From assembly GCF_026627255.1 (NCBI RefSeq), contig NZ_JAPNLM010000001.1:745600-809599 (forward strand): a DNA stretch of 64,000 nt, read 5' to 3'. Position numbers and translations under genes: made by a program. The DNA comes from Streptomyces antarcticus. GTDB lineage: Bacteria; Actinomycetota; Actinomycetes; Streptomycetales; Streptomycetaceae. The first letter of the stretch is position 1. Every line of letters begins with the position of its first letter. Of the stretch, positions 26,221 through 33,291 are shown piece by piece. Under the pieces are notes generated by a model. The model made no database searches and was not told the origin of the DNA. It worked only from the letters and a program-made list of their open reading frames with translations.

Positions 26221-26437
26221 TCGTCAGCGCCTCCGCTGACGGGTCAAGGCTTGCCACCACCGCCGTCAGCAAGCCCGGAAGTGCCTGGATGACAGCAGCG
26301 ATCAGTTCGTCGTCCGCTCGTGCGCCGGCCGTCTGGCTGAGTTCCAAGGCAGGGCCGAACCGGCGGGCCAGAATGCGCGTGAGTCCCTCATTCAGGAACG
26401 CGCGCTCCTTGGGGCCCCACTCCGGGACAGTGCTCAC
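26162..26437 (-). CDS. Hypothetical protein of the integrative element (91 aa)
   Basis: A GTG start overlaps the stop of the ATPase gene (GTGA), a sign of coupled translation. The first about 70 residues read as a helical soluble protein (PKERAFLNEGLTRILARRF, ELIAAVIQALPGLLTAVVA). The last about 20 overlap the HTH gene in another frame and look unconstrained. No family is recognised. Confidence 0.5.
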   Translation of the reverse strand: MSTVPEWGPKERAFLNEGLTRILARRFGPALELSQTAGARADDELIAAVIQALPGLLTAVVASLDPSAEALTNDQAQCARGAGSAAVHREP

Positions 26438-26841
26438 ATTCGCTCCACCACAAGCTCAACCCAAACCGTCTTGCCGACGACCCGGTCGGCCACTCCCCAA
26501 TCAGTGGCGAGTGCCGTGATGAGCTGCAGCCCGTAGCCGCTCTCCCCGGCGCCGGACGACTGGATACACGGAAGTCTCTCGCCCCGCGCGTCCGTTACCG
26601 CCAGACGGAGAACGTCACCGGACATGGCCATGCACAGCTCGAAGTCCCGCCCGGAAACGTGCCCGTGCCGCACGGCGTTCGACGCCAGTTCCGCAATGAC
26701 CAGCCCAGCCGTATCCGAGGCGTTAGAGCCAAGGAGAATGCCCCAGTCGGCCAACTCGATCAGCGCAAGTTGCCGGGCGAGGCGGGCACCCCGCGCGGTC
26801 GCACTGAATCGCTGGGCAAAGGCCGTACCAGCAGCAGTCAT
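26434..26841 (-). CDS. RsbW-like ATP-binding regulator carried by the element
   Basis: The 135-residue single GHKL domain has its N-box as LVIAELASNAVRHG (about 48-61) and the lid as GAGESGYGLQLITALA. It is of the same family as the protein at 7421-7825 but clearly distinct. In Streptomyces such domains act as anti-sigma or partner kinases. Here it heads a three-gene minus-strand cluster of the element and is divergent from the 27022 operon. Confidence 0.78.
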   Translation of the reverse strand: MTAAGTAFAQRFSATARGARLARQLALIELADWGILLGSNASDTAGLVIAELASNAVRHGHVSGRDFELCMAMSGDVLRLAVTDARGERLPCIQSSGAGESGYGLQLITALATDWGVADRVVGKTVWVELVVERM

Positions 26842-26913
26842 GGAACCGTCGCCTCACGTGGTCCGATGCCGAACACGCTAGTGAGATTGATCCCACACAC
26901 TCAAGGAACTTGC

Positions 26914-26995
26914 ATGAGCTTGCACACCAATTCGCTTTGCCTGTACAGGTCTTGACGCTGTTCTCACAGGTCAGCCAAGCTTATGCAAGCCCGAG
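26914..26995. promoter_or_regulatory. Divergent control region with TTGCA repeats
   Basis: Between the divergent ATPase gene and the 27022 operon, TTGCA occurs twice in TTGCATGAGCTTGCA. A further GCTTATGCAAGC forms a small inverted repeat near 26979-26990. TTGACG at 26952-26957 resembles a -35 hexamer. The clustering suggests binding sites for an element regulator; which one is unknown. Confidence 0.3.
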
Positions 26996-27021
26996 CAAGA
27001 ACCTAGACCAGGGAGCCGACC

Positions 27022-27276
27022 ATGGCCGTAGAGTTCGTGGGAATCGACCCCAACACCGACCGGGATCACTGCCCCACCGTATGGGCCGACACGGAAGCTC
27101 AGGAGATCCTTTTGCAGGGGTGGAAGCCGAGTCCCGAGACTCAGACCGAGTGCGAGGAAAGCAGCCCGGCGAACGGCTCTGTACCGGAGAGTGAAGCCAT
27201 CGTCAGGATTCCCGCCCGGATGATCCCGGTGGTCAGGGAGGCGTGCGATGCCGTCGAGCGTGCCCAGCTTCGCTGA
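27022..27276 (+). CDS. Small acidic hypothetical protein (84 aa)
   Basis: This is an acidic soluble protein (MAVEFVGIDPNTDRDHCPTV, GWKPSP, IPARMIPVVREACDA) with GGGAG before its ATG. It overlaps the DUF6879 gene by 29 bases and is followed by an XRE regulator. This three-gene order is recurrent in Streptomyces. The function is unknown. Confidence 0.65.
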   Translation: MAVEFVGIDPNTDRDHCPTVWADTEAQEILLQGWKPSPETQTECEESSPANGSVPESEAIVRIPARMIPVVREACDAVERAQLR

Positions 27277-27763
27277 GCTGCTTGGCCGGTGCGAACGATC
27301 CGCCATCCACCTGGAGTTGCGCGACTCCTACGCGCCGACAGACAGGTTCGAGGCGTGGAAGCGTGGCGAGCGGGTCAGATGGGAAGACCGCGCATCCTGG
27401 TGGCACCCCTACGATCAATTGATCACGGACACCGTAGCTCGGGGCGTGTCGATCCGCAGGGCCCGCATCGTCTCCGAACCCGTGTCCGAGTACATCCGGT
27501 GGGAGCACTACGTCACTCACGCCAACATCACAGCGGGTGAAGAGGTGCGGTGGCTGCCACGACGACGCGCTACGGGCATCCCTCTACCGGGGAATGACTT
27601 CTGGCTCTTCGACGGCACGTTGCTTCGCGTCCACCACTTTTCCGGTGATGGCATGGTGGTCGAGGATGAGATCACGGACGACGCAATGACAGTGAAGCTG
27701 TGCTCCGCCGCCTTCGAGGCGGTCTGGGAGCATGCCGTCCCGCACCACCTGTACGAAATCTGA
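27248..27763 (+). CDS. DUF6879 family protein
   Basis: The 171-residue product has the DUF6879 pattern: SAIHLELRDSYAP near residues 18-30, W.HPYDQLI..T.ARGVSIRRARIVSEP.S.YIRWE (about 55-90) and NDFWLFDG near 118. The family is typically encoded next to an XRE regulator, as here, and probably works with it; the mechanism is not known. It overlaps the preceding gene and lies 14 bases from the next. Confidence 0.8.
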   Translation: MPSSVPSFAELLGRCERSAIHLELRDSYAPTDRFEAWKRGERVRWEDRASWWHPYDQLITDTVARGVSIRRARIVSEPVSEYIRWEHYVTHANITAGEEVRWLPRRRATGIPLPGNDFWLFDGTLLRVHHFSGDGMVVEDEITDDAMTVKLCSAAFEAVWEHAVPHHLYEI

Positions 27764-27777
27764 CGAAGGCCGGCTCC

Positions 27778-28626
27778 TTGCCCCCACATCCATCTTCGAA
27801 CGTTCAGAAGGCCCGCGAGGATCTGGCGGGTCGTCTGCGCGAGATCCGGAAGGACGCGGGGATCACCGGGCGGGAGCTGGCCGTCCGGTGCGGCTGGTCG
27901 GAATCGAAGTCCTCCCGGATCGAGCACGCCAAGACGCCGCCCTCGGACGCGGACATCCGGGCGTGGTGCCTAGCCTGCGGCGGTGACGATCAAATCTCCG
28001 ACTTGATCGCGGCGAACAGGCAGTCTGACGACGCTCACGTCCAGTGGAAGCGACTCCAGCGGAGTGGGCTCCGCCGCCTGCAAGAGTCCACGGAGGACCT
28101 GTACCGGCAGACCCGCATGTTCCGGGTCTACGTCTCGGACGTGATCCCCGGCTTTCTCCAGACACCCGGATACGCCACCGCGCTACTGTCCTCCATCGCG
28201 GACTTCCGGGGCACCCCGGACGATGTGAGTGATGCCGTAGCGGCGCGCATGCGGCGCAACGAGGTGGTGAGCAACAGTGCTCACCAATTCTCCTTCGTGC
28301 TGGAGGAGTCGGTGTTGCGCTACCGACTGTGCAGCGCCGAGACCATGGCGGCACAGCTTGGCCACTTGCTCGGAGCCATGGACCTTCCGAACGTCGCAGT
28401 GGGCATCATCGGGTTCTCGGCGCAACGGACCGTGTGGCCCATGCCAACCTTCACGATCTTCGACGACACCAGGGTTCACGCCGACTCTCTGGACGCTGCC
28501 TCCACGCTCACCCAGCCGAGCCAAGTCGAGCTATACACACGAGCTTTCGATCGGCTCTCGCACGGCGCGACTCGGAGCGCGGCGACGCGTTCCCTCATCG
28601 CAAGTGCACTGGCAGCCCTGGGCTGA
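27778..28626 (+). CDS. XRE-family regulator with DUF5753 domain (element cargo)
   Basis: The 282-residue product has an HTH at about 10-65 (LRREIRKDAG-like LREIRKDAGITGRELAVRCGWS). The DUF5753 domain follows (about 95-280), with DVIPGFLQTPGYA and FVLEESVLRYR. The TTG at 27778 is chosen because GAAGG lies 9 bases upstream; no ATG gives the complete HTH. It is co-transcribed with DUF6879. A paralogous XRE/DUF5753 gene lies at 7931 but pairs with DUF397 instead. Confidence 0.82.
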   Translation: MPPHPSSNVQKAREDLAGRLREIRKDAGITGRELAVRCGWSESKSSRIEHAKTPPSDADIRAWCLACGGDDQISDLIAANRQSDDAHVQWKRLQRSGLRRLQESTEDLYRQTRMFRVYVSDVIPGFLQTPGYATALLSSIADFRGTPDDVSDAVAARMRRNEVVSNSAHQFSFVLEESVLRYRLCSAETMAAQLGHLLGAMDLPNVAVGIIGFSAQRTVWPMPTFTIFDDTRVHADSLDAASTLTQPSQVELYTRAFDRLSHGATRSAATRSLIASALAALG

Positions 28627-28735
28627 ACGACAGCCATGACGCCAGGTCGTTGGTCTCGGGTCCTTCTTCGGGACACGTTGACACCAATTTCCGGGCCGCC
28701 CCCACTCGGCGAGAGAACGGCGGGAGGCGCGAGCA

Positions 28736-28840
28736 GTGACGAAGTGATGAAGTGACCCTGAATGCTGGTTACCTCTTATAGATGGTGTTTTAGTTCTACA
28801 CATAGAACAGCGGCAACCCGTCATTCCGTCACTTCGTCAC
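28736..28840. repeat. Paired 21-bp inverted repeats around a small palindrome
   Basis: The arm at 28736-28756 has an 8-bp period (GTGACGAA, GTGATGAA, GTGAC). Its near mirror lies at 28820-28840 (17 of 21 match). Between them, in A+T-richer DNA, GTTCTA and TAGAAC (28793-28808) enclose 4 bases. It occupies the 274-base gap between the converging XRE and integrase genes. It could be a terminator, an accessory recombination site or an iteron-like region. Confidence 0.55.
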
Positions 28841-28900
28841 CACGTCGAGAGGCAGGGGTCCCGTCCGCCGGGCGCTAAGGCCTGGCCTTCCGCTTCGAAC

Positions 28901-30562
28901 TCACTTCTCGGTGGTGGTGTCCTTCTTCGACAGCCAGCCGAACTCAAGTCGTTCCAAGATCGGGGTGTGGTCCCCCTGTCGCGCGGCGGGCCTGACCATG
29001 ATGCCCTTCTTCCCAAGCGCGCACTTCAAAAGCATCCGCTTGTCTGCCATGTCCGCCGCTTCCCACGCCTCACGCAGGCTGTCGATCTGCGTGAGGGGCG
29101 AGAGGTCTGCCTCTGAGTCCAGCGCCTCAAGGGTCGCGGTGGTGCTCTCGATAACGGCGCGCTGCCCCTCGCTCAGCTCCTCGAAGCGCTCTTCGTCCAT
29201 CTTCCCGTACACGTAGAAGTCGTCTTCGAGCTTCTTCACACGCCGCAGGGCTGCCTCAAGGGCTTTCTGGGCCTCGTCCTTCTTCGCCTGCGTTTCAGGG
29301 TCCGCGAAGGCCAGCCACCGGCGGGCTATCTCGATGACCACCGGGTCACCTGGTTCAAGGGCCGTGATGTGGTGGACCCAAGCCTGTCCAACCGCGTGGT
29401 CGATGCGGTCGGCAAGGGTCACCACACCCTCACAGATGGACTTGCCCCGCGTCTGGCGGACCTCACACCGGTAGCGTCCGCCCCGGTGGCTCATCGAGCC
29501 CCCACACGATTCGAGCTCCCCCGTGCCCTTCTTGTCCCGCAGCCGTCCGCACCGGTAGCTCCCGGTGCCCAGGTACTTCGCTTCCGGCTTTCCCTTCGCC
29601 CATCGTTCATCGGTCCGCTCGGCGATGAGCGCCTTTATCTTGAACCACTCGCCCGGCGTCACGACGCCCGTGCCGCACAAGATGGCTTCGCCCTTCTCGT
29701 TGCGCAGAGGCTCGCCGTACCCCTCCCAGACGTCCAAGGGGTTGCCGTGCTCGTCCGTCTTGCGCCGCCGGACCGGGACCATGCCCGCGAAGAGCGGGGA
29801 CTGAGCCAGCTTGCTCACCGCCGTGGGCGACCAGGTAGCACCGCTCCGGGTCCGGTAGCCCTCCTCATTGAGTTGATGGGCCGTGTCCTTCGTCGTCTTC
29901 TTGTCGAGCAAGAGGTCCGCCAGCCTGCGGGCTGTGCCGTACTCGTCGGGATGGCGTACGACCTTGCCGCTTCCGGGCGCACTGTAGAGACCGAACGGGG
30001 GTCTGCCCGTTCCCCTTCTACCTTCCGCCTTGTGCGAGTCGTGGCCGATCTTCACGCGCTTCGCAATGTCCCTCGCTTCTTCCCTGGCACGCTCGCTCAG
30101 GATCGCGAAGACCATGCGACCGCCCTGTGACGAGTCCAGTCCTTCGGAAACAGAGACGAGCCGCGATTGCCGGCGGTCGAACTCGTCGAGCATCCGGCCT
30201 ACCGCCCCCATGCCGCGCCGGTCGAAGCGGTCGGTCTTCCACACACCGAGCGTCTTGGACCTGCCGTCCATGACCGCTTGCGTGGCCTTCTCGAACTCCC
30301 GTCGCCGCACGTGCGTCTTGGATGCCGAGAGCTGCTCGAACCAGACGTGTCGAATCTGAAGTCCGTTCGCCTGCGCCCAGCGCGCCACGTCCCGCAAGTG
30401 TCCCCGCAGCGTGGCCAGGTCTTCCTTCTTGTTGCTTCGTCGCAGGTAGGCGTCCATGAGTCCGGACGGCTCCGCCGTCATGGGCTTGCCCAGTCCCAGG
30501 GCTTCCAGTTCCTCGGGGCTGAGCCCCAACCCGACCAGCGTCGCGTGATCCTCGCGCACCAC
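28901..30562 (-). CDS. int: Large serine recombinase (integrase)
   Basis: The 553-residue product catalyses site-specific integration. The catalytic N-terminal domain (about 35-190) has LMDAYLRRSNKKEDL with the nucleophile Ser and KTDRFDRRGMG. A recombinase domain follows (GRPPFGLY, ATWSPTAVSKLAQSPLFAGM, about 215-300). A Cys-bearing zinc-ribbon stretch lies at about 365-405 (YRCGRLRDKKGT, ESCGG, YRCE, ICEG), and a coiled coil at about 440-495. GAGGGGG precedes the GTG start. Its 5' end is 36 bases from the right attachment arm, the usual int-attP arrangement, so it is the enzyme that inserted this element. Confidence 0.93.
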   Translation of the reverse strand: MVREDHATLVGLGLSPEELEALGLGKPMTAEPSGLMDAYLRRSNKKEDLATLRGHLRDVARWAQANGLQIRHVWFEQLSASKTHVRRREFEKATQAVMDGRSKTLGVWKTDRFDRRGMGAVGRMLDEFDRRQSRLVSVSEGLDSSQGGRMVFAILSERAREEARDIAKRVKIGHDSHKAEGRRGTGRPPFGLYSAPGSGKVVRHPDEYGTARRLADLLLDKKTTKDTAHQLNEEGYRTRSGATWSPTAVSKLAQSPLFAGMVPVRRRKTDEHGNPLDVWEGYGEPLRNEKGEAILCGTGVVTPGEWFKIKALIAERTDERWAKGKPEAKYLGTGSYRCGRLRDKKGTGELESCGGSMSHRGGRYRCEVRQTRGKSICEGVVTLADRIDHAVGQAWVHHITALEPGDPVVIEIARRWLAFADPETQAKKDEAQKALEAALRRVKKLEDDFYVYGKMDEERFEELSEGQRAVIESTTATLEALDSEADLSPLTQIDSLREAWEAADMADKRMLLKCALGKKGIMVRPAARQGDHTPILERLEFGWLSKKDTTTEK

Positions 30563-30597
30563 AACCCCCTCTGCTCTCAGGGAAAGGGTACGGAAAT

Positions 30598-30632
30598 GAT
30601 GGACCTTAGACCGCTACTTTCTCGAAGTGCGG
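30598..30632. other. Right attachment site of the integrative element
   Basis: An element arm beginning GATGGACCTTAGACC (30598-30612) leads into the 14-bp core at 30619-30632. The chromosomal DUF255 5' sequence continues from there. Joining this arm to that at 25034-25048 restores a roughly 50-bp imperfect palindrome, as expected for a serine-integrase attP. Confidence 0.8.
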
Positions 30633-31415
30633 GACGATCCACTCCCGGTCCACCGCGTACCGCGCGAACCCGCCGCCGAGCTGGTCGTAGATGCCGCCCC
30701 GGGCCATCGCCTCGCACGTGTCGGCGGCCATCTGCAACGCGCCCTCGGCCCCGGTGCGCGCGTGGTGGCGGAGCAGGAACTCCAGCACCATGGACGGCGG
30801 GAACTTCGGCGCCCCGCCGAATCCGCCGCGCACGGAGTCGTACTCCCGCGTCAGCCCGAGCAGCGCCTGCGCCAGCTCCCCGGCCCCCGGGGTCCCGGCC
30901 TTGCCGTAGTCCAACTGCCGCCCGGCCAGGTCCCGTACGATCCGCCGCGCGACCTCCGTGACCTCCTCGGGCCGCCCCACCCAGGCGGAACGCACGCCTT
31001 CGAGGACCTGCGTGAAGGAGGGCATCCCGTGCCGGGACTCGGGCGGGAAGTAGGTCCCGAAGTAGAACGGCTCGGCGTCGGCGTTCAGGAACACGGTCAT
31101 GGGCCAGCCGCCCTGCCCGGTGGCGGCCTGGACGGCCTCCATGTAGACGGCGTCGACATCGGGCCGCTCCTCGCGGTCCACCTTGACGTTGACGAAGTGC
31201 TCGTTCATGTAGGCGGCCGTCAACTCGTCCTCGAAGGACTCGTGGGCCATGACATGGCACCAGTGACAGCTCGAATATCCGACGCTCAGCAGCACGGGCA
31301 CCCCACGCTCGCGTGCCTCCGCGAAGGCCTCGGGGGACCAGGGCCACCAGTCAACCGGATTGTCGGCGTGCTGGAGGAGGTAGGGGGACGTCTCGTCAGC
31401 AAGGCGGTTCGACAT
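30606..31415 (-). pseudogene. Truncated 5' part of the original DUF255 gene
   Basis: The frame starts [19 protein letters not shown] and keeps the thioredoxin motif SSCHWCHVM. It runs through [14 protein letters not shown] before element sequence adds VAV and a stop, giving 269 of the expected about 690 residues. It aligns along its whole length with the element-borne 5' part of the intact chimera. One DNA stretch around the [18 protein letters not shown] codons is identical over about 60 bases. The thioredoxin domain could still be made, but the barrel domain is lost. Confidence 0.88.
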
Positions 31416-31748
31416 GGGCCCATCCTCGCTCACGCGGGCGACGGGAGCTGTCCGCGGCACGGCCGTCAGGAAGAGGGGCGGCGGGGCAGCCCCTGAACAG
31501 GCCGTTCTCCGCATCCTCGGTAGACAGGAGGGGTGTTCACCGACACCGGTGGCACGTGGAGCAGACGAGGCGAGGTCACTCCAGCCGACCGGTTCATGCG
31601 GCCCAGCCTCCCACCGGGCCCGGCGCCGTCGGCGAGGCCCGCACGGGCCCTGCCTCGCCCGGCCGAAATCGGGCGCCCCGGCAGCGCGGGACAGTAGGCT
31701 GAGTCCGGCAGCGCTGGAACTGTTGAGGCTCCTCGAAGGAGGCACACC
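31416..31748. other. Intergenic region between divergent genes
   Basis: These 333 bases separate the DUF255 5' pseudogene from the Uma2 gene. They should hold the original DUF255 promoter and, near 31695, a TAGGCT that could be the Uma2 -10 element. I see no other feature. Confidence 0.4.
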
Positions 31749-32315
31749 ATGACCGCCGAGATGGTGGCGCCCGCGTGGATGCACACCCAGATCAGCGCGG
31801 AGCAGTACGACTCCTGGTCCGAGGAGCAGTGCGCCGGCATCGAGATCGTGGACGGGATGGTCGTCGTGAGCCCGAGCGCCTCCAAGCGGCACAACCGGCT
31901 GGCGCGAATCCTGGCCAACGAGCTGGACGCCGCGGCCGGCCCGGACTGGAACGCCGACACGGACTTCGACGTCCGCCTGCAGGACGTTCCGCTCACCAAC
32001 CGCCGTCCGGACGTCATCGTCTACCGGGCGGAGACCATCGACCTCACGCCCACCCGCCCCGAACACGTACTCCTGGTCGTCGAGGTCGTGTCACCCGGCT
32101 CGGAGACCACGGACCGGATCGTGAAGGTGGACCAGTACGCCAAGGCCGGCATCCCTTTCTACTGGCGCGTCGAGCAGGCCGCCACCGGTGTCCCCATCGT
32201 TTACACCTACGTCCTCGACCCCGCCACCAAGGCGTACCGGGACGGCGAGATGTTCACCGGCGCGATCAAGACCGCCGTGCCCTTCTCCGTCACCGTGGAC
32301 CTGGGAACCGTCTGA
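31749..32315 (+). CDS. Uma2-family (DUF820) nuclease-fold protein
   Basis: The 188-residue product belongs to the Uma2 branch of the PD-(D/E)XK superfamily. The active-site pattern is visible as RPDVIVY (about 82-88), the Glu in VVEVVSPGS (about 107-115) and the Lys in [10 protein letters not shown]. No DNA substrate or function has been settled for Streptomyces members, which occur in many copies. GAAGGAGG lies 6 bases before the ATG. Confidence 0.87.
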   Translation: MTAEMVAPAWMHTQISAEQYDSWSEEQCAGIEIVDGMVVVSPSASKRHNRLARILANELDAAAGPDWNADTDFDVRLQDVPLTNRRPDVIVYRAETIDLTPTRPEHVLLVVEVVSPGSETTDRIVKVDQYAKAGIPFYWRVEQAATGVPIVYTYVLDPATKAYRDGEMFTGAIKTAVPFSVTVDLGTV

Positions 32316-32326
32316 CCGCGTCGGAA

Positions 32327-32340
32327 GCCCCTCGAGGGGC
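32327..32340. terminator. Perfect 14-bp palindrome between converging genes
   Basis: GCCCCTCGAGGGGC lies 12 bases after the Uma2 stop and 7 bases before the stop of the metallopeptidase gene. The position suits a weak bidirectional terminator, but a loop-less palindrome is not a good hairpin. Confidence 0.3.
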
Positions 32341-32346
32341 GCCCGG

Positions 32347-33135
32347 TCAGCGGCGCAGCAGCGGGGTCAGGGCGTGGGTCCAGGTCTCGCGGGCCTGGGG
32401 CCAGGTCGTGGGGCACGTCGCGCGGGCCGGGGTCGCGAGGTCGGGGTGCCGGGCGGGGGCCTCGGCGTAGACGGCGCAGCGGTGGGACTCCGCGCGCTCG
32501 GCGGGCGGGGCGTGCTCGTCGTCCGGGTCGGGGGCGGGGTCGGCCGCGGCGGCGAGGTCGTAGGCGCGGGCCGCCGTCAGGAGGGTGGCCGCGCCCGCCC
32601 GGCCGCCGCGGAGCAGCATCAGGCGGGCGAAGCGGTCGGCGGCGTCCTCCTCGGCGCGGTCCCCTTCGGCGGGGAGGTGCAGGGCGTCAAGGAGGGCGTG
32701 GCCGGCTTCGTGGTGGACGGTCTCGCGGACGACCTGGGCGAGTTCCGCGTCCGGATCCCCGTCCGGCCGCGGGGAGCCCGGTGGGGCGGCGGCGGCCGCG
32801 AACAGGGCGCGTTCCTCGGGCAGGTCGTCGTAGCAGAGCTCGATGCGGTGGGTCGGCGGGTCGTAGCCGCTGCCCTCGCCGTCGCAGGAACGGGCGACGA
32901 CGGCGACCTCGTGGGGCAGGCCGAGGTGGGCGTTGAGGGTGGCGAGGACCGGTTCGACGATCCGCCGGTCCCGGAGGAAGAGGTGGTGCGCGCGGTCGGC
33001 GGCGGCCGGTTCCTCGTAGCGCAGGGTGAATCCCGTCGTCGCGGGTTGCGGCTCCGGGCCGGCGCATCCGGCTCCGGCCGCCATCGGCAGCAGCGCGGCC
33101 GCGCACAGCGCCAGGGTCCCCCACCGTCGGCTCAT
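32347..33135 (-). CDS. DUF4344-type metallopeptidase lipoprotein
   Basis: The 262-residue product has a signal peptide with a lipobox-like AGAGC (about residue 23), placing it outside the membrane. The zinc motif HHEAGHALLD (HExxH) lies at about 138-147, with a following E-rich segment (AEEDAADRFARLM) that can supply the third ligand. This arrangement matches DUF4344 peptidases. No substrate is known. The ATG at 33135 gives the clean signal peptide. Confidence 0.8.
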   Translation of the reverse strand: MSRRWGTLALCAAALLPMAAGAGCAGPEPQPATTGFTLRYEEPAAADRAHHLFLRDRRIVEPVLATLNAHLGLPHEVAVVARSCDGEGSGYDPPTHRIELCYDDLPEERALFAAAAAPPGSPRPDGDPDAELAQVVRETVHHEAGHALLDALHLPAEGDRAEEDAADRFARLMLLRGGRAGAATLLTAARAYDLAAAADPAPDPDDEHAPPAERAESHRCAVYAEAPARHPDLATPARATCPTTWPQARETWTHALTPLLRR

Positions 33136-33291
33136 GGGGTCAGGGTAGGCCGCCGGGACGAGCGACAGTCCGTCAATTTCGTTCGCGCACACATCGGTTA
33201 ACTCTGAACTCGCTCAGATTCCCTCGCCTTGGCGTTCCTCACCCACGACACTTGGGAATCGAGTCGACCGGAACTCTCGGAGGGGACGCCG

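Larger units (their letters stand above)
25020..30632. mobile_element. Small serine-integrase element inserted in the DUF255 gene
   Basis: The same 14 bp, TTCTCGAAGTGCGG, occurs at 25020-25033 and 30619-30632. Outside these copies the flanks join into an uninterrupted DUF255 gene (right 5' part to HFEK, left 3' part from MLYDN). Inside lie a substitute DUF255 5' part, an HTH protein, a hypothetical, an RsbW-like ATPase, an 84-aa protein, DUF6879, XRE and a large serine recombinase next to the right end. No replication, transfer or capsid gene is seen. The interior looks less G+C-rich than its surroundings. Confidence 0.88.

Noticed and set aside
28784..28810. GTTTTAG-type stretch resembling a CRISPR repeat or tracrRNA piece
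   Set aside because: There is a single copy, with no spacers, no cas genes nearby, and it sits inside an element-specific palindrome.
25020..31415. Simple tandem duplication of the DUF255 gene
   Set aside because: The two copies share 5' parts only, the integrase lies at the right border, and the 14-bp core with inverted arms marks both joints. Site-specific integration explains this better.
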